Assembly: GCF_001039355.2 (NCBI RefSeq)
Contig: NW_019775869.1
Coordinates: 567,268 to 631,267 of the forward strand
Source: Lingula anatina
Taxonomy: Eukaryota > Brachiopoda > Lingulata > Lingulida > Lingulidae
Length of the DNA: 64,000 nt
Direction: 5' to 3'
Part shown: positions 10,933 to 21,823 of the stretch, piece by piece
Position numbering within the stretch: position 1 is the stretch's first letter
Layout of the letters: each line of letters begins with the position of its first letter
Program-made: the position numbers and the translations under genes
The notes under the pieces: model-generated
Database searches by the model: none
Told to the model about the DNA's origin: nothing
What the model saw: the letters and a program-made list of their open reading frames with translations, nothing else

Positions 10933-12945
10933 TACATGCATTTGACCGTGACCATTCGTGAACAGTTTCATCCACAGTCCCTCGACTAAAATGAGCCGTA
11001 CCTGTCTGTAATTTGCATAACAATAACTTGCTCACGGTAGTGCGATCTGTATTTCCGAATGCTCACTAGGCAGTAAGACACAGCTGGGCGAAGACGCAAT
11101 GTTGTTCAACGTGTCGTGCAGTCGCAAGGTCGAGCTTTATGAGGCGTAGAAGCAAATGCATGTTTCGTAAGTATCACTTTTTCATCAGTAACCTATGTCA
11201 GTTGATAGAAAGAGGGTAGAAGAATGCAAGAAAATTTACGAAAAGTATTTACTAGTATATCACTACTATTTGTTATATTTTGCCTGCCGTTTCTGTTATG
11301 TCACTCAAAGTATCATTAAGCAAATTAGTAAATGGGCATACTACTAAAAAGATCACAGAATGATTTAGGTGATAATACCGTACTTGTCACTGTTCTGAGC
11401 TTTTGATCCTTAGACAAGTGTGCCCCATGAACGTGTACATCAATTTTATAGTCAAAGTCAATCAAAAATTCAAACGTCTCCTTTTACGACAATCACGATA
11501 GTTTAAAATATAAAATCAGTTTTTGTAGGTTTGTTTATTTTATTATACATGTACCTGTAAAATGTTTGTAAGCAGTGTTGAAATACTGGAAATGATTTAA
11601 ACTAAAGCGAAATATGTCTCCCAAACGCGTGGTGCAAAGCGACTTTAGATATTACAACATAACATAGTAGGTAAAATAAATAAACGTCCCTTGTGATGAT
11701 CTCCACAAATTAGAGAAGTGTTTTCAATATTTATTTTTTCAACGCAAAACACCTGAAATATCTTTATTACTAACTTAAGGTCTTAATTTTGGCGTTAGGC
11801 AACATAGATATCGATTACTTTTTTGGGGTGCTATCGGAGCCTGAACTTTGGACAAGTCAGTAAACACCCACATCATTTCAAGTATCCTCTTCTCTTAGAT
11901 GTAAAATGCATTGGTCGTATTTTCCGAGTCTCCCCGTTTAGTCAGATATTGCTAACATTACCTTCTCATTTCAGAAGTCCACTGAGATGCTGAGAACTGC
12001 ACGACACCCGCCTGCTAGCAACCAAGCCGGTCATTCACGTTCTGGAACCCTACGCACATCCATGCATTTTTGTTTTAAAATTGAATAAAAACGTTTGTAA
12101 TTACTTGTTTTTTATTTCGATATGAAATAATGATAAAAAAATTAGTAGTAGTAGATGGTTAGGGTAAAGTTATGAAGATATGATTATTGTCTGTGCACTT
12201 TCAAATTAAATTTGTTAAAAATGATCTGTAATCATTGTGTTTGGGATAGATGATTTCTACAGTAACAGATGTCTTAAATCGAAGGTTTTAAAAGGTTTGT
12301 TAATATGCCCTGAAGTTGAGAATTTAAAAAATACATCCGCAGGATTTTCCAACAGCCCACATTTATAAATATAATTTTTATGAATTTACGATCTTGCCTT
12401 TTTGAAAATCTGCCCTACATTTTATTATGTGGAGAGAAGGTTTTTTTTAATATCTATTGGAATAAATAAGTTCGTCCTTCGGGATATAATTTTCTTAATT
12501 TAATATAGGTCCATGTTTTAAGGGTTCTGGTTTGCTACAGAAAATTTATTCAAATTTCACGACCTCATCAGATTAATACTTCAATTTTAAATTAAAACAA
12601 ATATGAGAGATCATGACACACTTTAGAAAAGGCAACAGTTGAAATTTGCTCCACCCAAAAATTAGGTCTGCATATTCCAATATATTTGAAAATGTCTCAT
12701 TAAAATCATAAATAGAATATATTGATCCTTTGATTTAATTTTGTGACCTAGATTTATTTCCACACAGTCCCAAATGTGCAGACAAAAAGGTAATCTTTTT
12801 AATAAATTGTAAAAAATGTAGTATTTTAGCCAAATAATTTAATGTCTTTTTCTGCATGATACTAAGTCTTAACCCCATAAAACTTGGTAAAACAATACTA
12901 AAAATATAGTGTTCTTTTATACACCTAATTGCAGTGGCATTAATA

Positions 12946-12946
12946 N
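12946..12946. other. Single-N contig join
   Basis: An isolated N within otherwise complete AT-rich sequence. Other single Ns at 14713 and 17186 clearly join contigs, so this is probably the left edge of the contig that ends at 14712. Confidence 0.7.
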
Positions 12947-12995
12947 TAGATAGTCATATAATATAATAAAATATGAATTATTGACATTTCGGGGC

Positions 12996-14712
12996 CGTGG
13001 TTTGGTTTGCATTGGAACTAATTCCTAATACTTTCTCTATTTGGATTTCAATACCGGCATCCATGCTTTTTACTAAAAGAAACCAACATCTAGAAAGGGG
13101 TATCGATAGCTTGTCCTAATTAAGGTATAATTTGAATATAAAAATACTCTATTACTGTGTTTTGAAAGTAGCAATAAAAGCATGTTCCATTTTCGCCATA
13201 TTGCATGTGCGGTGCGTGGTCGTTCGAGCGCGTCAGTGCCTGCGTGTGTGCCCCTGTTAGGTTCCAAAATACGACTAGAAGGCTTTGGAAGATTCTGTCA
13301 ATGAGACGCTCGTGCATTTCGTGGGATCACTGCAGAGTTGGCAGTTCTGAAATGTCAAAACAATGTTTTAATTACGATTTTAAAATGATATCCCAATGCA
13401 ATAAAATTAGAACTAAGATAAGATAACGAAAAGAACATAATTCTAAACGACAAAGAGTTTAAACGACAGGGAGATCTGAATAGATATTAGCTCACTTCAT
13501 CGTAAGACAAAGTAAACTATTTCAAAATAAACGTAAACTTCTTCGGCTTTGGTCTTTGTAACGTACGTTTCTGTCTAATTACACTACCTAATAAATGGCA
13601 TAAACCAAGTCAATCAGTGTGAAAGTTTCTTGACTGAGTGCAGCTACTGTACGGTAACCTACATTGCAACATGAAAGGGCGAAAACTTCGACAAGCCGTA
13701 CATTTACACATGCACTGTACGTCTACCACATTATCAAATAACTTCTTTCCACTTGTAAAGGCTAGTAGGCGATATTCTACTCACAAAACATATTTGCCTC
13801 AACTGTGGCTTCACCAAAAATGTAAGCCTACACAGTGGGTCCAAGCTTCAACGCTGAAAAATTGTCTGGCACAATGACTTCACCACATCTATCAATGCAG
13901 GTCGTCTTCTTACAGGGTCTAGCTGTCAAGTGACCAGCCAGGAGCATAGCTCGCAATGTGATGCGTGACTTATTGTTATGCAAATCACAACTGGTACAGT
14001 GAATGGCACATTTTTATTGAGGAGTTGCTGTGAAAATCGGTCCCAAAGAACGGCGAATCTATAGAATATATATCCATAGAATATTATTTTACTATAAGGC
14101 TATAACCCTCGGCCGCATAGACCTATTTGTCACCATACATCATCTTTCTCAACAGTTTATATTAAGCCAAAATTAAAAATAACAATGAAGATAGATATAA
14201 CAAATCGCTGCGCGGGATGAAATATACATGTATTTGTACGCCCCCGGACTATCGATTGCAGATATATGTACAGGCCCGTAGCCAGCAGTTTGAAATGGGG
14301 GGTTCTTCCTTTGAAAAAGTGGACCTTTTACCAAGAAAGTTTCGTGTACATAGATAAAATTTTACTCAGAGGGGACCTTTTTCGGCAAAAAGGGGGGTTC
14401 TTTCAACCCCCCCCCCCCATGGCTATGGGCCTGATATATACGAGTAGGCCTATGTATATCCAAACTGGCCTGCTCTAAGCTTCTGCGGCGCCGTGGTGAA
14501 AGAATACTATTTAACCATGATTAAGGGAAGTTATTGAAGTCATCAATTTCAGATTTTAGAGATACTAATAAACTTACCTTTTTTTAACACCGGTCGTATT
14601 CACAAAAGATCGTAAATACAGAGAGAAGGAAAAAATACCCAAGAGAAAGGGGGGGGGGGGCGGGTGTGAAGGAGCGCACTGTGAAATAAGCTGATGCTGT
14701 GCAGATTGTTCT
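12996..14712. repeat. Haplotype copy A of a ~1.7-kb segment
   Basis: This segment is repeated nearly base for base at 14714-16659, with single-base changes, small indels and one 215-bp insertion in the other copy. It ends exactly at the N at 14713 with ...GCAGATTGTTCT, a string that recurs inside copy B at about 16648-16659. It contains a MITE (14271-14433), a G-run at about 14647 and no recognised gene. The parallel 73-79-aa ORFs in the two copies simply mirror the duplication. Confidence 0.85.
14271..14433. mobile_element. Short MITE, ends CAGGCCCGTAGCCA (copy A)
   Basis: The element starts CAGGCCCGTAGCCA and ends TGGCTATGGGCCTG, inverted repeats with one mismatch. The subterminal G-run and C-run (GGGGGG ... 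CCCCCCCCCC) could pair. It is 163 bp long and non-coding. Flanks are (AT)-rich on both sides, so the target duplication cannot be read safely. The ends resemble those of the 9055 element (CAGGGCCGTAGCC), suggesting related families. Confidence 0.7.
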
Positions 14713-14713
14713 N
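14713..14713. other. Single-N contig join between copies A and B
   Basis: The base before the N ends copy A, and the base after starts copy B at CGTGGTTTGGTTTGC, which equals position 12996 onward. Confidence 0.9.
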
Positions 14714-15629
14714 CGTGGTTTGGTTTGCATTGGAACTATTTCCTAATACTTTCTCTATTTGGATTTCAATACCAGCATCCATGCTTTTTACTAAAAGAAA
14801 CCAACATCTAGAAAGGGTGTCGATAGCTTGTCCTAATTAAGGTATAATTTGAATATAAAAATACTCGATTATGTGTTTTGAAAGTCGCAATAAAAGCATG
14901 TTCCATTTTCGCCATATTGCATGTGCGGTGCGTGGTCGTTCGAGCACGTCAGAGCCTGCGTGTGTGCCCGTGTAAGGTTCCAAAATACGACTAGAAGGCT
15001 TTGGAAGATTCTATCAATGAGACGCTCGTGCATTTCGCGGGATCACTGCAGAGTTGGCAGTTCTGAAATGTCAAAACAATGTTTTAATTACGATTTTAAA
15101 ATGATATCCCAATGCAATGAAATTAGAACTAAGATAAGATAACGAAAAGAACATAATTCTAAACGACAAAGAGTTTAAACGACAGGGAGATCTGAATAGA
15201 TATTAGCTCACTTCATCGTAAGACAAAGTAAACTATTTCAAAATAAACGTAAACTTCTTCGGCTTTGGTCTTTGTACGTTTCTGTCTAATTACACTACCT
15301 AATAAGTGTCATAAACCAAGTCAATCAGTGTGAAAGTTTCTTGACTGAGTGCAGCTACTGTACGGTAACCTACATTGCAACATGAAAGGGCGAAAACTTC
15401 GGCAAGCCGTACATTTACATATGCACTGTACAGTACGTCTACCACATTATCAAATAACTTCTTTCCACTTGTAAAGGCTAGTAGGCGATATTCTACTCAC
15501 AAAACATATTTGCCTCAACTGTGGCTTCACCAAAAATGTAAGCCTACACAGTGGGTCCAAGCTTCAACGCTGAAAAAATTGTTCGGCACAATGACTTCAC
15601 CACATCTATCAATGCAGGTCGTCTTCTTA

Positions 15630-15844
15630 CACCCCATTCTCATAGATTAGATCGACCTACATTGGATCGACCTAACTCCCTGGGGGTTCACGCTAAATAG
15701 CTGTCAGCCGGGCGGACACGAAAGTTAATTACTCCTTAAAGCTTGTAGTAGGCGGGGACGGACACTTAAGGGGGGTTATCTGACAGTAATCTAGTGAGAC
15801 TCCCCGCGGTGATAGATCGATCTAAAAGTTGTGAGAACAGAGCC
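15630..15844. mobile_element. MITE family A, copy 1 (polymorphic insertion)
   Basis: The 215-bp element is flanked by TTA on both sides. The left end is CACCCCATTCTCATAG; the right end, inverted, GGCTCTGTTCTCACAA. The interior shares AACTCCCTGGGGGTTCACGC and AGTAATCTAGTGAGACTCCC with the copy at 27538. Haplotype copy A has the matching empty site (CTTCTTACAGGGTCTAGC, about 13906-13923), which shows this was a real insertion. No transposase is encoded. Confidence 0.85.
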
Positions 15845-16212
15845 TTAGAGGGTCTAGCTGTCAATTGACCAGCCAGGAGCATAGCTCGCAATGTGATGCG
15901 TGACTTATTGTTATGCAAATCACAACTGGTAGGCCTACAGTGAATGGCACATTTTGATTGAGGAGTTGCTGTGGAAATCGGTCCCAAAGAACGGCGAATC
16001 TATAGAATATATATAGGCCCCTATCCATAGAATATTATTTTACTAACCCTCGGCCGCATAGACCTATTTGTCACCATACATCATATTTCTCAACAGTTTA
16101 TATTAAGTCAAAAATTAAAAATAACAATGAAGATAGATATAACAAATCGCTGCTTGGGATGAAATATACATGTATTTGTACGCTCCCAGACTATCGATTG
16201 CAGATATATGTA

Positions 16213-16380
16213 CAGGCCCGTAGCCAGCAGTTTGAAATGGGGGGTTCTTCCTTTGAAAAAGTGGACCTTTTACCAAGAAAGTTTCGTGTACATAGATAAA
16301 ATTTTTCTCAGATGGGACCTTTTTCTGCAAAAAGGGGGGTTCTTTCGACCCCCCCCCCCCCCCCAATGGCTACGGGCCTG
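16213..16380. mobile_element. Short MITE, ends CAGGCCCGTAGCCA (copy B)
   Basis: Allelic counterpart of 14271-14433. Here the two 14-bp ends are perfect inverted repeats and the C-run is longer. Because both haplotype copies carry it at the same place, its insertion is older than the split between the two alleles, unlike family A at 15630. Confidence 0.7.
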
Positions 16381-16646
16381 ATATATACGAGTTGGCCTAT
16401 GTATATCCAAACTGGCCTGCTTTAAGCTTCTGCGGCGCCGTGGTCAAAGAATACTTTTTAACCATGATTAAGGGAAGTTATTGAAGTCATCAATTTCAGA
16501 TTTTAGAGATACTAATAAACTTACCTTTTTTTAACACCGGTCGTATTCACAAAAGATCGTAAATATTACAGAGAGAAGGAAAAAATACCCTAGAGAAAGG
16601 GTGGGGGCGGGTGTGAAGGAGCGCACTGTGAAATAAACTGATGCTG

Positions 16647-17185
16647 TGCAGATTGTTCTCCCCTCCATTTTCTGCATGTTATATTTTGAAGACTGGAGAT
16701 AGGCCCCTTTCTCAGCTTTTGCAGCTAGAAAGACAGATATTTTATTAATCTGAATTCTATAGCCATTTTCTTTTCACATTACCAGCAAGTGAAGCAGTCA
16801 GAATAGAATGGGCAAAATACTGTCAACACGTTTACATGTATTGCTAGCGAATGTTTCCCCTAAAAGCTGTGGCTGTAAATAACATTTTATTTCAAGCCTG
16901 TTGTGATTGGACAGCCACACATAAGACTGAAAATGAGATAATTAACAACAGCAATTAGCAAAAATGAGTTTTTATTACAAGCACTAACTTTTTCTGCACT
17001 CTTGTTAAAGCAGTGCAAGAAATGCAATACAAATAAATATACATTTTTGTTTTGTGATACTGTGACTTTTATGTCGTTGATACAAATACTTTGTTCTCAG
17101 GTTATAAACAATAACAATACAGCTATTTTTAATATTTCCCTTCTTAACATGTCCCTTCAAGTAAGTGATAACATTTGGTCATGCA
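16647..17185. repeat. Second tandem duplication, copy 1
   Basis: This 539-bp segment starts TGCAGATTGTTCTCCCC, ends TTTGGTCATGCA at the N at 17186, and is repeated at 17187-17731 with small differences. It is again the pattern of overlapping, unmerged allelic contigs. The short open frame it holds is repeated in the second copy and does not look like a gene. Confidence 0.85.
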
Positions 17186-17186
17186 N
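17186..17186. other. Single-N contig join
   Basis: Separates the two copies at 16647-17185 and 17187-17731. Confidence 0.9.
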
Positions 17187-17731
17187 TGCAGATTGTTCTC
17201 CCCTCCATTTTCTGCATGTTATATTTTGAAGACTGGAGATAGGCCCCTTTCTCAACTTTTGCAGCTAGAAAGACAGATATTTTATTAATCTGAATTCTAT
17301 AGCCATTTTCTTTTCACATAACCAGCAAGTGAAGCAGTCAGAATAGAATTGGCAAAATACTGTCAACACGTTTACATGTATTGCTAGCGAATTTGTTTCC
17401 CCTAAAAGCTATGGCTGTAAATAACATTTTATTTCAAGCCTGTTGTGATTGGACAGTCACACATAAGACTGAAAATGAGATAATTAACAACAGCAATTAA
17501 CAAAAAAGAGTTTTTATTAGAAGCACTAACTTAATTTTTCTGCACTCTTGTTAAAGCAGTGCAAGAAATGCAATACAAATAAATATACATTTTTGTTTTG
17601 TGATACTGTGACTTTTATGTCGTTGATACAAATACTTTGTTCTCAGGTTATTAACAATAACAATACAGCTATTTTTAATATTTCCCTTCTTAACATGTCC
17701 CTTCAAGTAAGTGATAACATTTGGTCATGCA
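17187..17731. repeat. Second tandem duplication, copy 2
   Basis: Near-identical to 16647-17185, then continues into unique sequence with an A-rich tract at about 17841-17874. Small indels such as one near 17393 separate the copies. I see no gene. Confidence 0.85.
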
Positions 17732-18221
17732 ACTTTCACTGTTTTTGTTGTAAATGTTTTTTTTTCTCAACTCTGAACTATTTTCAGAACGGCACAAGTT
17801 ATGAGAAACTGCTTCTCAGAGCTTTTGGAGACTCATCAGTCAAAAAAAAAAAAAAAGAAAAAAAAAAAAAAAAAGCATTTACCCATATTTCCACCAACTT
17901 ATAAATATGCATTTTTTATTAATCAATATGAAAATTAGGAAACTAGATACAAAGCTTCAAAATGAATCACACTTACGTATTTCTACCAAATGTACAATTT
18001 GTACTGAGTGTCAGTATAGGAGTAAACGCATGACAATCTCCAACGTGCATGGAACATGCCATATGGGAAATTGAGGGGGTTTGTTAGTCAAAATCTTCGC
18101 CAAATGTTCCAAACATTCATAAACAGTTCAATATTAATTATGGCATATCCTCAACTGATTTTCCAATGACTTACATGACACATAACATCACTTCTAGCCC
18201 CCCCCCCCAAAAAAAAATAAT

Positions 18222-18225
18222 AAAA

Positions 18226-18274
<49 letters not shown>

Positions 18275-18277
18275 ATT
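18222..18277. repeat. (AAAT)n microsatellite
   Basis: About twelve AAAT units follow an 11-base C-run and an A-run. Simple sequence repeat. Confidence 0.9.
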
Positions 18278-18580
18278 TTAAAAAATTAAAATTTTTTTTC
18301 TCTAAAAGAATTCCAAAATATTTCTATTTCTAAATAAATAGGAACCTGACACCTTGATATTTGAAAGATTCAAGGACAATCTCTCCTGGACAACCTCACC
18401 CCTTCACAGTGTAGTGGCAAAACAAAATGTGGCAGTTAGTTCATTAAAGGGATACCTGGATGGGTGACATTATCCGTTTATCCCACCTCTAGCTTGAGAT
18501 ACATTTTGATTGAAGGCAGGCATTTAAAGTTTGTCTCAGTGTTGCATTTTTATTTTCAGTATGATATTGATTACAGGAGG

Positions 18581-18601
18581 GGTGTGTGTGTGTGTGTGTG
18601 T
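18581..18601. repeat. (GT)n microsatellite
   Basis: About ten GT units following GGAGGG. Confidence 0.9.
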
Positions 18602-18636
18602 CCTGATACCTTGAACAACATACATCCAGTTTTCTA

Positions 18637-18895
18637 AGGCCCAATTCACATAAAAACAAAGGTCTACCTTGATATACCCAACTCTGCTGGGATTTTTGCT
18701 AAGTGCAATCAGCTTAAAAGATTAGTACATTTTCTGGTGTTAAGAATACAGAAAGCTAGTGACTATTATGAGTACTGGTATGTTGGAAACAAGAGGAGGC
18801 AAATCAATCTGTTCAGCTGATTGGACTTAGCGAGAGTCCTCACAGAGCTGGGTTGAACCACATGGACTGATGGTGTGTCTATAGGAATGGGGTCT
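18637..18895. mobile_element. MITE family A, diverged copy 2
   Basis: The left end AGGCCCAATTCACATAA and inverted right end AGACCCCATTCCTATAG match the family ends at 27538 and 20378. TA flanks both sides (18635-18636, 18896-18897). The interior keeps blurred versions of the shared core, for example AACTCTGCTGGGATTTTTGC. Of the four copies it is the longest and probably the oldest. Confidence 0.6.
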
Positions 18896-19644
18896 TACAT
18901 ACATGACCAACCAAAACTACAAAACAGTTTAACTTATTTGTTATGTCTTCTTGTATTGGACATTGCCAATCATGCATAATAATCACTAAACAGGATTTGG
19001 ACTGAGGTTCCTTGGGTCCCATGGCTCAAGTTGCATCCGTGCTGCCATGAGCCAAATGTCAGCCTCAATGTCACTGCATGAGACTGTTATGTGGGAATGT
19101 AATGATATCTTTATATCTTTTTTACTACTGGATAGGCCACCCATGTCCTTATGTGCTTGCTAAACCAATTTCCATACCTACAATGTGAGGATCAAATAAT
19201 TATAATAATCATCTAGCTAATTGTAACTTGAACTTCAGAATGAAAACATTTGTTTTAATACTTCCTTTGCTCTTAGATTATGCTTTTATATTTTCAAGAA
19301 ACATGGGAACATCTCATTTAAAACATTTTAGTACATAGCAGTTGACAGTATTTCAAAAAAGAAGTGAACAGCCATTTCTCAATACATCAGACTGTATCAA
19401 ATTGCAATGAATACTGTGCATTTTTTATTTATCTGCATCATAAAGAAATCAATCATGATCTGAAATCCCTTTCAGAATTAACACTAGCTGAATGTACCAT
19501 CCACTTTAATTGTCGCCTGCCTATTATTGTACTCTTGGCAGTGTATCACAACCAGATAGCTTCTAGTTCTGTAGGCAGGTGGTTTAAATGAGTTCTGTTT
19601 TGAAAAAATACATCAAAACATGTGAATTGATGTTTTCAACAGAT

Positions 19645-19727
19645 NNNNNNNNNNNNNNNNNNNNNNNNNNNNNNNNNNNNNNNNNNNNNNNNNNNNNNNN
19701 NNNNNNNNNNNNNNNNNNNNNNNNNNN
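19645..19727. other. Assembly gap (83 N)
   Basis: A run of 83 ambiguous bases. The flanking sequences do not visibly overlap. Confidence 0.99.
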
Positions 19728-20088
19728 AATGCCTCTTACTACATTTGTATAGATTTAACTTTATATAGTGATTTTTATAAATCCAGGCTCTACAATTTTT
19801 CTACCATAGTTGTTTAACAACGATTCTTTGCATAAATTAGAACATACATTGTACCTGAATATATACGTACAGTATCCATCACAGTACTAACAGAGTCTAC
19901 ATATAAGACAAAACAGCACACAGCTAAGAAAACACAAAAAGAGCTTCCCATCTTGTCATCTTGTTAACTGCAGCTAGTCCTTAAACATTTTCTTAAACAA
20001 GTTTTGGGTCTGGAGAGGTTCTTTGTGATGAGACAAAAACTCCACTTGTATCCTCTATAATATGCTAATGTTGCTACAAGTATATTAC

Positions 20089-21823
20089 CTGTGTTAATAA
20101 CCTGAGATAAGTTGTTTTGAAACCTCTTGTTTAGAGCAGTTTCTACCAGTGCCGGAACTGCATGTGACCCAGGTTCTAGCCATGGTTTGTTCCTCTCAGC
20201 CTCTGGTGGGATAGGTTCATGCTGACAATGTGCTTCCCCCAGACCATCTCTAAAAACAATTCATGTTCATTTTGAATGTGATGGTAGAACTCCCCTCCAT
20301 TTTGGCTGGAAGTGAAAATGAATTTTCTTTATATACTTTGCCTTGATTGAATAAAGACTGATATCTGATTAGTGTTAGATCCCATTCCCATACCTAGATC
20401 AATCTAGCAGGATCAACCTATCTCAGCCTAAGTGGTGCTGATGTCTGGCACCCCTACTGAAGCTGTTAGGAAGTAATTAACAATCGTTTAGCTGCTTCAG
20501 TAGGCATGTCAGACATCTAAGCTGCTTTATCCTGAACGCAACTTAGTCAGAATCCCCTTGGAGATGGGTCGATCATGCTAGATTGATCTAGGTATGGGAA
20601 TGGGGACTAAGTCCATATAATTTTTGTTACCTGATAAGTATATTATAATATACATACATAATTTATAATTTAAAGTGTATACTTAAATTTAGACTGTGGT
20701 ATTACACTGTGAGATTTTTGTCAAATAAATAAATAAACACAACACTGCAGCAATATCTCACCAAAACATTTCCGTAGTCTTGCTCGCATTCCCAATAGTG
20801 AGAGTATAATTTATATGTCTTTGGTCCATGCATCCAGATCTCTTGTACTCTTTGTCTGTCCAGCATAAAATATAAAATTGCAAAAAAAGAGCTTTTGAAT
20901 TCTTAGTTTATAACTCTATTAAAAAAAGAAAACATCTGCGATGGAAAAAAAGCTCACTTATTTTCTCTACCTGAAAATATAGAAAATGGTGCAACAGTTT
21001 GTGTTGTTCCCATGCATATCTACCCACAGTGATATCAGATTCTTCTTTCCAAGATTTTTGGCCCCATGCCAAATAAGCCATACATGTTTTATCCCAGGTC
21101 AATTTTTTCCTGGAATATTGAGTTTGCATAAAATTAGATGAATACACTAGAATAACAAAAATGTGTAACTTTATAATCACATACATGACATGTAGTCACA
21201 TTTCAAATAATGAATTTGCTTTCTAATTATAATAGTAAGACGTAAATGGCATGTACTTGCCTAAGTGTGCAACATTGGCATCAGTGAGAACTTCTGTGAG
21301 AACCAGTTTAAACTAGAAACACCATTAAAGATTAAAATGCTCCTTATTCACGTAACTTTTAATTAGCAAAAAATATTGTCATGTTTTGTGAACATTCAGA
21401 TACCAATTAAAAAAAAAATTTTTAGCCCAAAATCACAATCATGACATCACCTGTAAGATGACAAGTGTGTAAATGTCAATTTATTTGGTCACTGAATACT
21501 GAAGATTTATCTGTTACCCAATAGAATGTACGTAAGTTAGTAAGTAAGGAGTTATTGGCAAAGACTAAGTAACATGATCCTAAAATCTTTGTGTGTTTCA
21601 TGAAAAGACTAGATTATCCGGCTTCTTCCTTAGGAATAAACTGTGAGTCACAAAACCGCATTTCAGTTACAGTATCCAGCAAACATTAAATATTTCAGTA
21701 GGTGAGATAGTAAGCCTACATGTATCGTAGCAGTACCCAGTACGAGTGGTTTGGGATTGCAAATGCGTTACAGGAGGAAACGTTAGCGCTTACTTACGCT
21801 ACTTACCTTCCACTACCAGGCAT
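20089..21823 (-). CDS. Possible small multi-exon gene, unresolved
   Basis: On the minus strand an ATG with a good context (ACCAAAATGC, 21823) gives MPGSGR and a perfect donor (AG|GTAAGT, exon end 21807). It joins in phase to an open exon 21109-20971 that follows a CCAG acceptor (KKLTWDKTCMAYLAW ..., tryptophan- and tyrosine-rich). Two further exon-like blocks follow: 20855-20762 (EIWMHGPKTYKLYSHYWECE in one frame) and 20249-20089 (EPIPPEAERNKPWLEPGS ... in one frame). Their protein-like frames do not join to exon 2 or to each other by the splice sites I can see, so either an exon is missing, the gene is decayed, or the blocks are chance. I recognise no family. A MITE (20378-20607) lies in the last intron. 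Confidence 0.3.
20378..20607. mobile_element. MITE family A, copy 3
   Basis: The left end GATCCCATTCCCATACC and inverted right end GTCCCCATTCCCATACC are flanked by TA (20376-20377 and 20608-20609). It is 230 bp with long near-symmetric arms: CTAGATCAATCTAGCA near the left and its inverse near the right, so it can fold into a hairpin. Non-coding. Confidence 0.8.

Larger units (their letters stand above)
7466..12945. other. Intergenic, transposon-rich stretch without a recognised gene
   Basis: No exon chain was found on either strand. The stretch holds an A/TA microsatellite, an inverted-repeat cluster at 8727-8906, a MITE at 9055-9328 and hAT-like ends between 9784 and 10932. The remainder, about 11000-12945, is AT-rich unique-looking DNA in which I see nothing. 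The longest open frames (8471-8812 plus, 10299-10565 plus, 7871-8092 minus) do not resemble a known family. Confidence 0.7.
14714..16659. repeat. Haplotype copy B of the ~1.7-kb segment
   Basis: Collinear near-copy of 12996-14712. The 229-bp difference in length is mostly one MITE (15630-15844) missing from copy A. Copy B continues past the shared end into sequence that is itself duplicated across the next single-N join at 17186. I see no gene in it. Confidence 0.85.
17732..19644. other. Intergenic, no recognised gene
   Basis: AT-rich DNA with an A-rich tract (17841-17874), a C-run and (AAAT)n at 18198-18277, a (GT)n at 18581-18601 and a diverged MITE (18637-18895). The remainder, to the assembly gap, shows no exon with convincing splice sites. 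Confidence 0.6.

Noticed and set aside
13205-15650. Pairs of almost identical 73-91-aa ORFs in the two haplotype copies
   Set aside because: Conservation between copies reflects recent allelic identity, not selection. No start context, splice sites or family similarity supports them.
17002-17904. Repeated ORF starting MLKQCKKCNTNK in both copies of the second duplication
   Set aside because: The frame runs into the single N in one copy and into an A-rich tract coding for lysines in the other; composition is that of AT-rich non-coding DNA.
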